Below are positions 34,829-46,967 of a DNA stretch of 64,000 bases, piece by piece; within the stretch, counting starts at the first letter, position 1, and the number at the start of each line of letters is the position of its first letter. The notes below the pieces were generated by a model that was not told the DNA's origin, ran no database searches, and saw only the letters and a list, made by a program, of their open reading frames with translations. The stretch is from Podarcis raffonei. Its lineage: Eukaryota; Chordata; Lepidosauria; Squamata; Lacertidae. The position numbers and the translations under genes are program-made. The stretch is from assembly GCF_027172205.1 (NCBI RefSeq), contig NC_070607.1, positions 20,312,069 through 20,376,068 on the forward strand, read 5' to 3'.

Positions 34829-36660
34829 ACCAAGGAGGTAAGATTTATCAGAGTATTATTTCAGTCAGTTTTGTGTTTGGACTGAGATTTAATACTATTG
34901 TTGTGGCTTTCAGTTCCTTGGCTAATATAACACTCTGGCTACCATGTCCATCCTTGAGACTGATACAGCTAATGCAACCTCCTTGTTCGCTACCAAGCAG
35001 AACCTCTTGTCATTGTACCATCACAACTGGCTCCCATTATTTGTATTGACTCCTGCAGCACCTATTAGATCAGGATGGCTCATCATCAGTCTTGGAGACA
35101 GGAACTTTCTATATTCCAGCTTTCTACCCTCGGAGGGATTGCCACAACACAAGGCTGATATCCCTTCTCTTATGGGGAGCCATTACTGACAGCCTTTTCA
35201 TAATACATGAGACAAACTGCCAGCTCTAAGACAAATGCCACCACAAAATGTTCAGGATACAGGTTTTCTCTTTTATGTTTTGGAGGAGGAGCAACTTATT
35301 TTCACCATTAAGCTTTATGATCCAACAGCTTGGTAATTAGTGAGATGAAAGGGTAAAATGAAGCCCAGAGATAAATAGGCAGTTTTAAAAAACTGTACCA
35401 TGGTTCCCAAACGGCTTAGCTGTCGAACAAATCAGCTCCTGAACGCCGCAAACCCGGAAGTGTGTTTTCCGGTTTGCAAACGTTTTTTGGAAGCCGAACA
35501 TCTGATGCAGCTTCCATGGTTTCCGATTGAGTGCAGGAAGCTCCTGCAGCCAACTGGAAGCTGTGCCTTGGTTTTCTAATGGTTCCGGGAGCCGAATGAA
35601 CTCCCAAAACGGATCAAGTTCAAGAACCAAGGTACCACTGTACTCACAATTGGGAAGCCGGCCTGCCAAATAGTTCTATCATTCCATTGATATAATGGGC
35701 AACCTGCTTGTTACACAACGAACTGGTGTTTTTACTGTTTATGAGTAAAGCCCAAAATGATTTTTTGCAGCTGGCAATGAACAAGTGGGGATAGCCACAA
35801 ATAAATTAATCCAGTCTTTATTCCAGAGATTTTATATTTCTTATACAGGTCACTAGAACAAGTCTACCAAACAGAAATGAACTGTTGTGATATGAATTCT
35901 CTTTCAATACTGCATTTTGACATTATCTCACAAGTAATCAGTGTTTGAAAAAAATTATCTAGTTTTTCTGTTGCCTGAGAGAAATTCTTCATCTCAAGCA
36001 ATGACCACAGTCTTTGTAAAAAAAAAGACACATTATGCATTTTAAAAAAACACTATGAAGATGCTTTACTTTTCATTTATAAAAAATTATTTGGAAGCTT
36101 GAAATTGAAGTTTGCTGCTTGACCTTATTTTTCATTTTTCTGTCTCCTCCCTGATTCAGCCACTTTCACCTTTGTTAGTCTATGGTTGCTTCATAAAGCA
36201 CAGGGCAGTGGCACAACAGTTTTAATGAAAACCCTGGGGATATCATAGTGAAATAATATTTACATGAGCAATAAAAGCTAGCCAGAAAGTCTATGTAGAG
36301 ATGGTAGATAGGCTTATAAATCTTAACAGTGTTCCTATGAGGTAGCACTGACTACAACATAAACCTTAGGAAAGCCTAAACCCCTGCCTTAAATTGCTAC
36401 CTCCTTGAAAAGCCTACTCTAAATGCAACACTTTCTTTAGTTTCACAAATAAAATGTATTTTAAATGCTTTCCCAGGACAAGAGGTACAAATGGACACAA
36501 GTTCTAGAACTGCAACCTTCATGGATGTTCAATGCACATAAATATTTTAGATATAATACACGTTCAAGATCCATCCTTAAGAGCTTCTGCCATACTATTA
36601 TGCAAAGCACAGCCATGCTAAGTCAAAGATAGAAACCATAATTCCACATCTATAAAACAA
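34829..36660. other. FNDC7-PRPF38B convergent intergenic region
   Basis: Short tail-to-tail gap holding the family B MITE and probable 3' UTR sequence of both genes. No other gene seen. Confidence 0.6.
35393..35640 (-). mobile_element. TA-type MITE, family B
   Basis: About 248 bp. The right end AACCAAGGTACCACTG is followed by TA; the left end (CTGTACCATGGTTCC) is worn. The interior (GCCGAACATCTGATGCAGC, AACCCGGAAGTG) differs from family A. It lies between the FNDC7 and PRPF38B 3' ends. Confidence 0.82.
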
Positions 36661-36678
36661 AGTAGAATTAGTGGCAGT

Positions 36679-36684
36679 TTTATT
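36679..36684 (-). terminator. PRPF38B: Candidate PRPF38B poly(A) signal
   Basis: AATAAA on the minus strand about 345 nt past the PRPF38B stop. A second candidate lies near 35818, so alternative 3' ends are possible. Confidence 0.5.
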
Positions 36685-37027
36685 GCCGTATACAAATTTA
36701 ACCAACATGGCAAACCATGCCAAAAGGATTAGAACAGTTTCAGGACGTATGTACAGATTGTACATTTTGGAAACATTTGAACAATTAAAAAAAATGCACA
36801 AACAGATTCGCATCATGAATTTAACTAAACAAATGGGCTGGAAATAGTCAACGCATTTAACGGGATTACAAAGGCACTTCCCTACTCAAAATAGGAAATG
36901 ACAATCTGCAGCCTAGAGGGAGGTTGAAGAAGAGTGCTTATCAACTACTGCACAATTTCAACTGTAAGAAAAAATAAGCAAGATTTCAAAACATTTATAG
37001 GATTCAATGTGATCCACTTCTGAACAT

Positions 37028-37883
37028 TCATACAGTCTCATCTTTGTTTTTAGATTGTTTTTCTTGATTCTCTCGTTCTGTACTTTGGCTCCTCTGATGA
37101 TCATGTTTGTCTGAGTGGTCCTTATCACTGTGATCGTGTTTATGGGAACGTTCTTTGCTTTTGCTACGTTTTCGTGATCTCTCTTTAGTGGGACTAAGGT
37201 CTCGTTTTCGGGACTTTTCAGCACTATCAGTTCTTCCTCTGCTTCCACTTCTGCTTCGCTTATTTGATTTCTCTTTGCTTTCACTTTTGTGTTTACTAGA
37301 CTTCTCTTTACTCCTGCTTCTACTGTGCTTGCCAGCATTCCTACTCACACTTCTGCTCCTATGCTTCCGGTCCCTACTTCGGCTCCTGCTATGCTTCCTT
37401 TCTTTCTTGGAATCTCTTTTATCATCCCTATGTTTCCTTTCATCTTTTTCATCTTTATGTCTCCTCTCATCGATTTCACTCTTGCTTTTTCTGTCCTTTG
37501 ATTTTTCTCTAGAACGATCTCTCTCCCTAGAGCGCTCTCTTTCCCTTTCAACACCTCTCTCTTTCTCATAGTCACGCTCCTTCCTTCTACTACGTTCGTT
37601 TTCTTTCTCCCTCTCCCTCTCTCTGTCTCTTCTGTCTCCTTTTCGATCACGACTTCGACTTCTGTGCCTATCTCGGCTTCTACTTCGTCTTCGCTCCAAT
37701 GCCCGATCAGAACTTCGAGATCTTCGCCTCTCCCTCTCCTTAGCTTCTCGCTCTAGTCTTTGTCTTTCCCTCTCCCGTTCCAATTCTCTATCAAAACTGG
37801 ATGACCCACGGCCTTCACGATGACGACTTCTGCTTCTTGATCTTCTAGGTGACCTCCTGGGGCTCAAGGACCTTCTTGGAGAC
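37028..37883 (-). CDS. PRPF38B: PRPF38B exon 6 (RS domain and stop)
   Basis: 856 nt in one exon, starting after CATGTAG and ending KNKDETV plus stop. It holds nearly the whole RS tail. Open frames opposite it are composition shadows. Confidence 0.97.
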
Positions 37884-40800
37884 CTACATGAAAAGAAATG
37901 CTTAAGAAATTGAATTTTCCCAACAAGAGTTTCAGCAAACTTTCACGTTGTACTTTGTATACCCTTTTCATTCTATTTCCCTGTTATTATCAAGTGTACC
38001 AAATCATCCGATATTTTTTAGAGATCTGCATAAATATTAATAAAGTGCTCTACAGCTGGTGTTAGTATACAGTAGTAGTAAGCAAACTGTACACCATGGT
38101 CTGTTGATAGACCACTGGATAGTTTCAGGTTGACTACCTAGCACTTGATGGATTCTTGCAAATACTATTGGCCTAGGTGAACGCTAGCTCCAGCCAAGCA
38201 AAAGCCAAGCATATTCTGGATAATAAACATTAAATGATGCCTTGTTCCAAGTATGCATTTGCATCTCATAATTTTAAAACACACATGGACCATACTTATC
38301 TGGTAAGGAAAACCATACATGCCTAGAATCAACCCACCCTAGATAAAAGGCTATGTACTTGTGTCAGCAGACTCTTACTTTAGCCATATACACTAAGTTA
38401 AACAAAACATAGCGTAGCTCATCTGCTATATGGGAATACCACCATTCCTACAGAGGAATTGTAAGGATTATTGAGATAATGTATGTGAAGCTATCTAAAG
38501 TACTACATAAATGCTATTACTCATTTAGAAGACCACACTGCAAACATAACTACAAAAAGTTTTGATTATGTGAAATTATAGGATGAGAACGTCTAAATTA
38601 AGTAACTTATTTTGTAAAGTTAATGTATAACCTTGAACGTCTACGTTCCGCATGCCTGTCTACTTCTTCTACTCCCTCCTTGCCATCCTTCTTGATTTTT
38701 CTAGGCCTGGCTTTAATTTGTTGATCAATGTTCTTTTGTACTGGTACAGGAATCCTTGGAAATAACGTAGAAAACCATTCCAGCTTAGTTAGAAAAGAGC
38801 GCAGCATTTCTCCAATGGTCATGACACAGCCGCCACCTGCTTTCACATCAAGGTCCTTCAAAAAACAAACACAAAACAGAACACAAATTCTGAATGTAAG
38901 AAACCATCTAGAGTTTCCTTTAGAACAAATGCTACTATACTGATTGCCATCTTTCAAGTTTCAAATATGACGGCTTAGCTGTTTTTGCTGGTAAATAAGT
39001 TGCCTAAGAACTTCAACTCTTGTACCTTTGCATTTGGCCCTATGTTATAGAGTGGGAGTTGGACTTAATGCATATGCATGCAGGTGCATACCAATCCTGC
39101 AGCCAAATAGTAAAGGGCTCATGTCTCAACAGATTAGTGTAACATTTGCTTACACAGCTGGCTTGTATGCTACCATCTTTTACTGTTATGCCACAAAATG
39201 GATCGTAACTTGCTTGACATTAATTCTCATTTTTGAGGATTGTGGTCACAACTGAACAATTGAGGATGACTATTTCCTGTCTAAAAATGACCAGAAAAAG
39301 TTGTAGTAGAAAATGGACCCTGCCTAAATCGGAAGCAATAGCAAACCAACTGCCATGAAGCAGTGAGGTTTCTAATTTAGAGTTATGCAAAAAAATAAAT
39401 AAAGGAACAAATAATTGGAAACGCATAATCCATGATGACCATTGTCTCGGAAAAGGGTCATTACCGCATGAAGGCCTTCTTGCTATGCCCTCTCACAGCT
39501 CAGGACATGTTAGTCAGCTATTGTCAGGCCCAAACCTATAGTGCAAGCACACAAGGAAAGTGAGATTTGTTATCTAAAACAGGAAGAGAAAATCTCAATG
39601 TAAAATTGCTTGCACTCACACACATTTAAGTGTTCAGATATACAGTATTTCCAAACAAAACTGCTGCACAGAGATCTAAAGAAGAAAATAAAACACTGGC
39701 TTAAATGTAGTACCTGAAGTGGTACATACAAAAATTAGAGCATCAGTGAAAAAGTCAAAGCACTAACAACATTTAGCTAGATACATCCAGAGACACAACG
39801 CTGAACTGCTTTCACATCTTCAACAGTGGCAAACTGAGAGAAATGTTAATATTTAGAAATGATATTTATGTGTTACTATAGTTTTAATTAGTTACATGAA
39901 AAAGAGGCCAAAGTGATCATAAAGCAGTTAATGAACAGGAACCAAGAATGCCATTCTGTATTACTAGATTAAGGGGAGTCAAAATATATGCCATTAGAGC
40001 AAAAACTACAAGCATAAAATAGTCATGTAAGCTTAAAAATAGCACTGCGTAGTCTAAGCGTGATATTACGATTGTGTACTGGATCCCTAAAGGTCTTTTT
40101 TTGCATGGGATCTAAACATTTACTGTGGCAGTAACTAGCAAACTACACTGCAAGGTATTAGTATGAATCATCAACGACTACTTCTAGAGGCAAGATTCAA
40201 TAGTTCCTATAACATAAAATATGCTTTGGACAAAGGCTGAAATCTGAGCAGCAGATTGATGTGTGGTAAAAATGCTGCTGAAAAGAGAATCCACACTAAA
40301 AATAGCACATGTGCACTGGAGGAAATTACCCCTTTCAGCAGTTTCTGTATGGCCTTATTATCACTATTTGAAAGTTAAGAGGTTAAAAGCAATTTGCTAG
40401 TTCAGTGGCAGTACTATCAATTGAAAATTTTAGAAAGCAACTACAGACTGTAGCTGTGTTCACATGCTGTTGGACTGCAGATGCCCCATTCAATTCTGCT
40501 TCGTCATTGTCCATTTACTTTCACGTAAACAAACAAACACCCACCTGATTTTTCAGGTTTCATACTTGGTTAAAAGATAGAGATATTGTCCCATACTGTA
40601 GTTATCTTTCTAAGTATGCGTTCCATTTGCCCCCAAGGTTGGTGATATATTCAATTCCAACTTATTTTAAGGGTGTAAGAATGTCCCATAGTCTCTGTTC
40701 ATTGCAAGTTTGCAAACCATTAAAGATGAGAAAGGTTTTACTTTTCACATGGTTAAAAACTGTTTTCCAACATACAGAAGTTCATCTCAAAGTTACTTTA

Positions 40801-43700
40801 CTTAAGATTTCAGAAAGAAAAGAAAGTAAATTATTACCCTTGTTGACATACCTCCTCATCATCAAGAAAGGATTCAAACCAGTCCCATAAATCAGTTGGA
40901 GGCTGTGTGTACCTTGAAGTACAAAGAGACTGTGTAAATTTAATAACATTTTTTGCAGCAAAGTCAGCTGACAGTTAAGTATATGGCTACTTACCTAATA
41001 TACATGAATCCAAGGGCCCTAATAAAGGGGGAGTCCGTATGAGTTATCAACCCCATCACTTGCTTACGGGTAAGCTTCAGGGTAAATAGCTTGTACAGGA
41101 GGCAAAAGGCTGTAGACACTATACCTCCAGTTCCAACACCACGCACCTTTAGAGATTAGGAGGAAGAGAAATACAATTCATGTAACACTAGAGAGTAAGA
41201 CACTGAAGAGAAATACTTTTCACTTCAGTACATATAACATTAATGGGTTTTTTCCTGCAAGTTTGTAAGCTCAACACTTAAGGAAGGTCATCCGATTCAC
41301 TTAGAAGTTGCTGAGCAGTGGGTGACTGCGCTAACATTTCCTGAAGCTGAAGAGCCCCATCCAGACATTAGCCCTACAATATTTTTGGAGGAGGCATGAC
41401 TGGATTTAGTCTCCACTTCCACCTATTGAACCAGGAATGCATGGAAACTTCCCAATGGCCTAAGCTGATTGAGATCTGAATCTTAATTTTTAAAAAATAA
41501 TAACCAAAGAATTTCAAGTGAAATGAAATAATTGTGAGGCATGAAAGTTAAGCAGATTTAGCATGGTTTATATATATTTTTTGAAATTCAAAACTTTACT
41601 TGGGAATTATTTTTAAACTATTTGTGAACATTTTATCATGTAAGAATTCAATAATATGCACTTGTCTTGCATTGTTTAGAATCCAACATTTTCTTTTTCA
41701 TTCCCTATTACAAGTAGCAAATCAGTCACGCTAACTTCAAAAAAATATGCCCACAATGACCAGTCAGTTAAGGCTTTAGTGGCATAATCTATCAATTAAC
41801 TTGATTAGAGCTTACAACACTAAATTTTCTGCTGAGTTCAGTGTTGCATTTTGGAAATGATTAGCTACCATATAAAAAACTTCAGAAGGCACGTACTTCT
41901 ACTTACCCCTCCGCACATCCCTGTCTGGCCTGCTGTTTTTCTGCTGCCTTTCTCCCAAGGCTCAACATGTGTAACCTGAAAACAATAAAGCAATTAATCA
42001 ACCCATCATCATTTTAGATTTACATTTTAACTCAGACTGTACTAAGCACAGTGTGTCATTGACACACCCATTCCTATTGCCCCGCCCTCAGCAAATAGTA
42101 AGGACAAATCATTCCTCAACCCCTCAATACAAAATGAGCTAGAGGTGTAGCTAATATCTATTTAAAACTAAGGTCATGTCTCATATACACAATTATTTGA
42201 GAATATGCTCTGTCAAATATTTTGGACTTGCTTTTAAATAAACATGCAGGATTTGACTATCAATCTGGCTTTTACATTTTCAGAATACAAATATAGCACT
42301 ACAAATAATATTTATTATTATGGTCAATGAGATGATTGGTAAATTTTGATAGGCTAGAAGTTCCAGGAGACAATAGTCTGTTCTTCAGACAAATCATGCA
42401 GTGATGTCACCTGTTTATCACTTTTCTACTTTATGCCCTCTTACTACCTTTCTCTACAAAGTGCTCAGCTATTCAATTATTAATATCTTACCTACCTTTC
42501 ATTTTCTATTTCAAGAAAATTACACTAGCTCAGTTATTATGCATTTAATTTTGTTTATCTTATGTCCATCACTTTGGTATTCTATATTAAGTGGTTTATA
42601 AATTCTAAGCATGAATAATAAATGGCAAATGTATGGTTGTGCAAAGTGGTGGTGACTTAGGCAAGAAGCCAAGGAATGGAGAAAGTAGTTCTGTTTGCTA
42701 GGGGTCCACAAATTTTGGATGATCCTAGTAACCAGCTAAAATTTGGCTCTACATGTGTGCCTATGACAAGGGGAGGAATATTTTGTCAGTGATGTCATTT
42801 TGAACTTCAGAGGCATTCTGAAGCTTGTTCCTATTGCACCAAACTTGAAAAACATCTGACTATTTTCAGAGTCTTTGTAAAAGACAACAAGCCATTCTTC
42901 AGAAAGATCAGAAATTAGGGGCTCCTGCCAATATACACAATAATCATCAGCCATTAATGGACCCCTGCCATTACCTAAAGGGACTCTGAGTTCATTTGTT
43001 GAAGAACTGAGTCTTGTGTGAATTTCAAAGGAGACTTATGCTATGGCATGGGGACCATGACCATCAAAGCCTATAAGCATTACAATACAGCTTCTTCCCA
43101 AGCTGTAGGTTTCCGAGCACAATTCAAAGTGTTGGTGCTGACTTTTAAAGCCCTAAACGGCCTCGGCCCAGTATACCTGAAGGAGCGTCGTTCAGCTCAG
43201 ACACTAAGGTCCACCTCTGAGGGCCTTCTGGCAGTTCCCTCACTGCGAGAAGTGAGGTTACAAGGAACCAGGCAGAGGGCCTTCTCGGTAGTGGCATCAG
43301 CCCTGGGAACGCCCTTCCATCAGGAAATAAACAACTATCTGACTTTTAGAATACAGTAGTACCTCTGGAGGCGAACGGGATCTGTTCCGGAGCCCCGTTC
43401 ACATCCTGAGTAGAATGTAACAGGCGACTGCGCGTCTCGCTGCTTCTGCACATGACGTCATTTTGAGCGTCTGTGCATGTGACGAAACCTGGAAGTAACG
43501 CGCTCCATTACTTCCGGGTCCCCGCGGAGCGCAACCCGAAAATACTTAACCTGAAGCTACTTCAACCCGAGGTATGACTGTACATCTGAAGGCAACCCTG
43601 TTTAGGGAAGTTTTTAATGTTTGATATTTTATCATGTTTCTAATATTCTGTTGGGAGCCACCCAGAGTGGCCGGGGAAACCCAGCCAGATGGATGGGGTA

Positions 43701-43741
<41 letters not shown>

Positions 43742-46700
43742 GCATGATTTGCTCCAAGATACATGGGAAGAGAACACGTTGTGGCTCTTCACCACCTCAT
43801 CTCTGTACCGATTTCCAGGCATGAAATTATTGTACAGTGCGTGCTCTTCTCAATCTAGTCCAGGTTTTCTATGCTATCTTCACAGTGGGAAGGGCTCCTA
43901 CTTCAGTGTTACAGGTGCCATTTTGCTCTGTGCACATATTCAACTGAAAAATAATTAAAAGCTTGGAGAGGACAGAGAGTATGATTCTAAGGCTCACCAC
44001 TGTTTGTTCACAGTACAGCATGGTTTCACATTACGTTGAAACCATCTCCAAGGCTGCAATTCTATCCATGCTAAGAAGCTTGTAAATCTCAGTGTAATAA
44101 AGAGCATACATTTGAGTAAACGTGATTGCTCTACATTTCATATGAAAACTATTTCAACTTGTTCTTATTTATTTGAAGTATTTCCAATATACATGATTTA
44201 CATATGTAAGACAATTTTGACTGACAAATTACAGAAACTTAATAGCTTTCCCCATGTTTCCTATGTTTTAATTTAAGCATGAATGAAACATGTTATTTGA
44301 AAATGTTGCTTTAAATTAACTTTGGGGGTAAAGGAGGCAGTATAAAAAAAACAAAGGAAGGTAAAGGAGGCAGTATGAAAAAAAAAGGAAGGAAAAAATG
44401 AGGAAAGCAAATCTTAATCAAATAATAGAAATTGTAAAATAAAATAATAGAATCACAGAGTTGGAAGGATCCCCATGGATCATCTAGTCCAACCCCATGT
44501 GATGCAGGAACATGCACCCATATGAGGATCAAATCCTTGACTTTGGTGTTTTCAGCACCACGCTCTTACCAACCGAGGTAACCAGCATATCAGATATAAC
44601 TGACATTTCTGGCAAGTATATCTTACATTTTGGTAATCTTTGGAAGGGCACCGGTAGCGGGAGGCCTCATTAGGGAAAGCACACCTCGGTTTAAGAACGG
44701 TTTTGGTTTAAGGACGGACTTCCGGAACAGATTAAGTTTGTAAACCAAGGTACCACTGTATATTAAGTGGTATAGAAATTAAAGAATCAGTAGTCAATAT
44801 TTTGCTTAAGGTAGCATTTTTTGAAAGTGAGGCAATTTAAATGTAGATGGACCCTACAAGCTCTAGAAATAAATCATTTGCTAGTTAAAAAGAATGAGGT
44901 TTTGTTGCTTTTAAATTAAGTGGTAAAAAGAGTCACACTATGCCACACTATAACCACTGAATGATCAGCAAGAGAAAAAGTCAATGCAATTAACCGAAGG
45001 TCGTAATGCCTCCTGGAAAATGCAGATAGATATGATTTCCCTATATTTGATGTTATGAAGATATGGATTAAGAGAACAGAAGTGGAGAAAAACTTGGAAC
45101 ATAAACACACTTATCTATGAGCTCAATTAATTTAAATTCAATAGCCCAATCTAACAGCCCACTTGATTTCTGCTTGTGCTCCCCCCCCCCCAAAGTCCTG
45201 AGCATATCAAATTATTCTATAACCAAGTTCGCTAAGTGATTCATTAGAAACAATGTAACCTATGGAGAGTTCAAGTCCTTCCTCCTGTATTCCCTCAAGT
45301 CCCATACCAAAGTTATTTAAAAAGGACCAGAAAGTACAGAAAAATAAGTGAATTTAAAAGGCAAGTAGCTTGTAGCTATATCTGTCTGTAAGAAAACCCC
45401 CCACCAAAATCTAGTTGGGTAGTACTTTTATTGAGACTACCCAAAATGTCATAAACATGTGGCACTTTTGAGTTCTTCAGAACTGTTAATCAGTTATGAT
45501 ACACAAAAGGGGTGTGGTTGGAGAATAATAAATGGCTACATCATTAGCCCCATTTTTTAACTGTTTACCCCTCCGCCCCCTTTTGTGACAATCTGGTTGG
45601 TCCCAAATTACTTACTCCACTGTGCATTTAGGTAATTTTAAGATATCTAAGTGGTGGGCTAGGTTCTGGGTGAAAGATGGGGAAGTTGTGGCTCTCCATA
45701 TGTTTTTCGACTCCAAAAACACCTGAAAGGCCACAGGCTTCCCATCATTGTGTTTAGCTCCGCAATTCAGGCTCACACCTTAACAGCAACGTTTCAAAGC
45801 TTAAACTGGTTCATAGAAAATAAATGACAGTCATAATCTTCCAGGTTACAGAACCCCAATTTAATCAATGGAAGACTCTGTTAGCAGCCATAAGAATGAC
45901 TGAAAGCAGGGTCACATAGATCAAACTAAACAGCTTTTACTCACAGCATCTGAAATACACAGCATATTAGAATTCCATTTTAAGACGGCCAAAATCAATT
46001 AGTAGGCCTCAAATTTTAACTTATTAGCATTAAGATTAGGACAGTGTTATGTTGGTATACAGCCAACGTAACAGAGTATGCAGCGTGCTGGTTACCTCCT
46101 GCTGAATTCCTCAACCGCCTGTTTTAGATCTTTGGCTAGGAAAGGACGTGAACATGCTGCCCAGTGCAATTGCCAGTTTTAACACACATGCAGCGCTGGC
46201 ATTAAGTTTCTAAATTCAACCAACATACAAGTCTGACTGGTAAGATATTGGGGGGTGGGGGGTGGGAAGAGAGATAGAGATCTGGAGTCTGGATTGAGAC
46301 AAAGAATTGCATAGCCATTTCCCAAAGAAAAAAGTAGCTACATTACAACTACATCGCCTTCTCTCTGACGATCGTGGGAAGAAATAGGTCAGCATCTCTC
46401 ATTTTGATGGCGAGACTGGAATAAAATATTCATTATTATTAAAAATAGTATGGGAATGGATTGTGGAAGAGACAGCTGCGAAGAGCCTTATGTTTTTGGG
46501 CCCAGGCCAGATGAGATCTGCTCGGCCACGCGGTGATGAGCGAACCAAAGGATTTGAAAACAAGAATCTTGCCGGCTTCCTCCGAAAGGACCTAGTTCCT
46601 TCCCGGGTTCCCGGCTCACCTTGAAGTAGATTTCGTCGACCACCTCGTGGTAGGTCTTGAGCTCGTAAAGCTGCACCTTGAAGTAGGGCGAGGAGAGGAT

Positions 46701-46967
46701 GTTGGTGAGGATCATGGGGTTCAGGTTCATGGTCTTCTCGTTCCCCCACAGGGGCAGCACGTTGCCCTGCTTCCCCGAAGCCGCCGGCTTGGGCCCCGCG
46801 CTTTGAAGCGGCAGCGGAGGCGACAAAACGGCGCCGGCCTGCGGGAGCGGGAGAGGCGGCTGCTGCTGCTGTTGGCCTCCCGGCTGCTGCTGAGGCGACT
46901 GCTGCGGGTGCTGCTGCTGCTGTTGGTGGCAGTTCCCGGCGCCCACGACGGGGCAATTGTTGGCCAT
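37028..46967 (-). CDS. PRPF38B: PRPF38B, pre-mRNA splicing factor 38B, complete
   Basis: Nuclear splicing factor related to yeast Prp38, a tri-snRNP component acting in spliceosome activation. Six exons (46967-46620, 41975-41907, 41146-40995, 40912-40852, 38855-38632, 37883-37028) give 569 aa, against about 546 in human. Residues 1-60 are low complexity with glutamine runs (HQQQQQHPQQSPQQQ). Residues about 62-270 form the PRP38 domain, with GNVLPLWGNEKTMNLNPMIL, YELKTYHEVVDEIYFK, GMCGGVRGVGTGGIVSTAFC, YIRYTQPPTDLWDW and VMTIGEMLRSFL. Residues about 278-569 are an RS-rich tail of SR and ER/KS dipeptides ending KNKDETV. The start ATG has a good context (GCCATGG) in a CpG island shared with HENMT1. 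Near-identity to human makes this firm. Confidence 0.98.
38632..38855 (-). CDS. PRPF38B: PRPF38B exon 5
   Basis: 224 nt, phase 0 to 2, encodes DLDVKAGGGCVMTIGEMLRS to DRHAERRRS. The donor GTTATA is weak but the phase join to exon 6 restores RSRSPRRSLSPRRSPRRS. Confidence 0.95.
38856..40851 (-). other. PRPF38B: PRPF38B intron 4
   Basis: About 2 kb of AT-rich intron in which I recognise no repeat, RNA gene or extra exon. It is unusually repeat-free for this window. Confidence 0.6.
40852..40912 (-). CDS. PRPF38B: PRPF38B exon 4
   Basis: 61 nt, phase 2 to 0, encodes YTQPPTDLWDWFESFLDDEE. Confidence 0.97.
40995..41146 (-). CDS. PRPF38B: PRPF38B exon 3
   Basis: 152 nt, phase 0 to 2, encodes VRGVGTGGIVSTAFCLLYKL, TRKQVMGLITHTDSPFIRAL and GFMYI. 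Confidence 0.97.
41907..41975 (-). CDS. PRPF38B: PRPF38B exon 2
   Basis: 69 nt, phase 0-0, encodes VTHVEPWEKGSRKTAGQTGM then CGG. Confidence 0.97.
43096..43741 (+). mobile_element. L2 LINE 3' end with (AAT)n tail, split by a MITE
   Basis: Contains FKVLVLTFKALNGLGPVYLK and EGLLAVPSLREVRLQGTRQR, the L2 ORF2 C-terminus, and the GGGAGCCACCCAGAGTGGCC 3' UTR, then about 11 AAT units at 43708-43741. It is interrupted at 43354-43580 by a TA-flanked MITE. It lies in PRPF38B intron 1. Confidence 0.88.
43354..43580 (+). mobile_element. TA-type MITE, family C, nested in L2
   Basis: 227 bp from CAGTAGTACCTC to GAGGTATGACTG, with TA at 43352-43353 and 43581-43582. The interior (TGACGTCATTTTGAGCG, CATTACTTCCGGGTCC) differs from families A and B. 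Removing it with one TA restores the L2 reading AGAATACATCTGAAGGC, comparable to AGAAGACATCTTAAGGC at 53.3 kb. Confidence 0.93.
44448..44583 (-). mobile_element. tRNA-Ile-derived SINE with CR1-like 3' tail
   Basis: On the minus strand the head reads GGTTACCTCGGTTGGTAAGA then GCGTGGTGCTGAAAACACC and GGATTTGATCC, which lines up with tRNA-Ile including A and B box positions. The 3' part, GGGGTTGGACTAGATGATCC then CTTCCAACTCTGTGATTCTA, is the typical end of CR1 LINEs. Length is about 136 bp. It lies in PRPF38B intron 1. Confidence 0.85.
44650..44758 (-). mobile_element. TA-type MITE, family D, truncated
   Basis: Only one end is clear: AAACCAAGGTACCACTG followed by TA at 44759-44760. It shares TTCCGGAACAGATTAAGT with the other families near that end, and the rest resembles family A with a different sequence. 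The left limit is uncertain. Confidence 0.7.

Noticed and set aside
37155-37571. 138-codon leucine-rich frame on the plus strand
   Set aside because: It is the exact antisense of the PRPF38B RS domain; AGA/CGT codons read backwards give Leu and Ser.
44448-44583. Functional tRNA-Ile gene
   Set aside because: The anticodon stem and 3' acceptor arm are degraded and the sequence runs into a CR1 tail, so it is a SINE.
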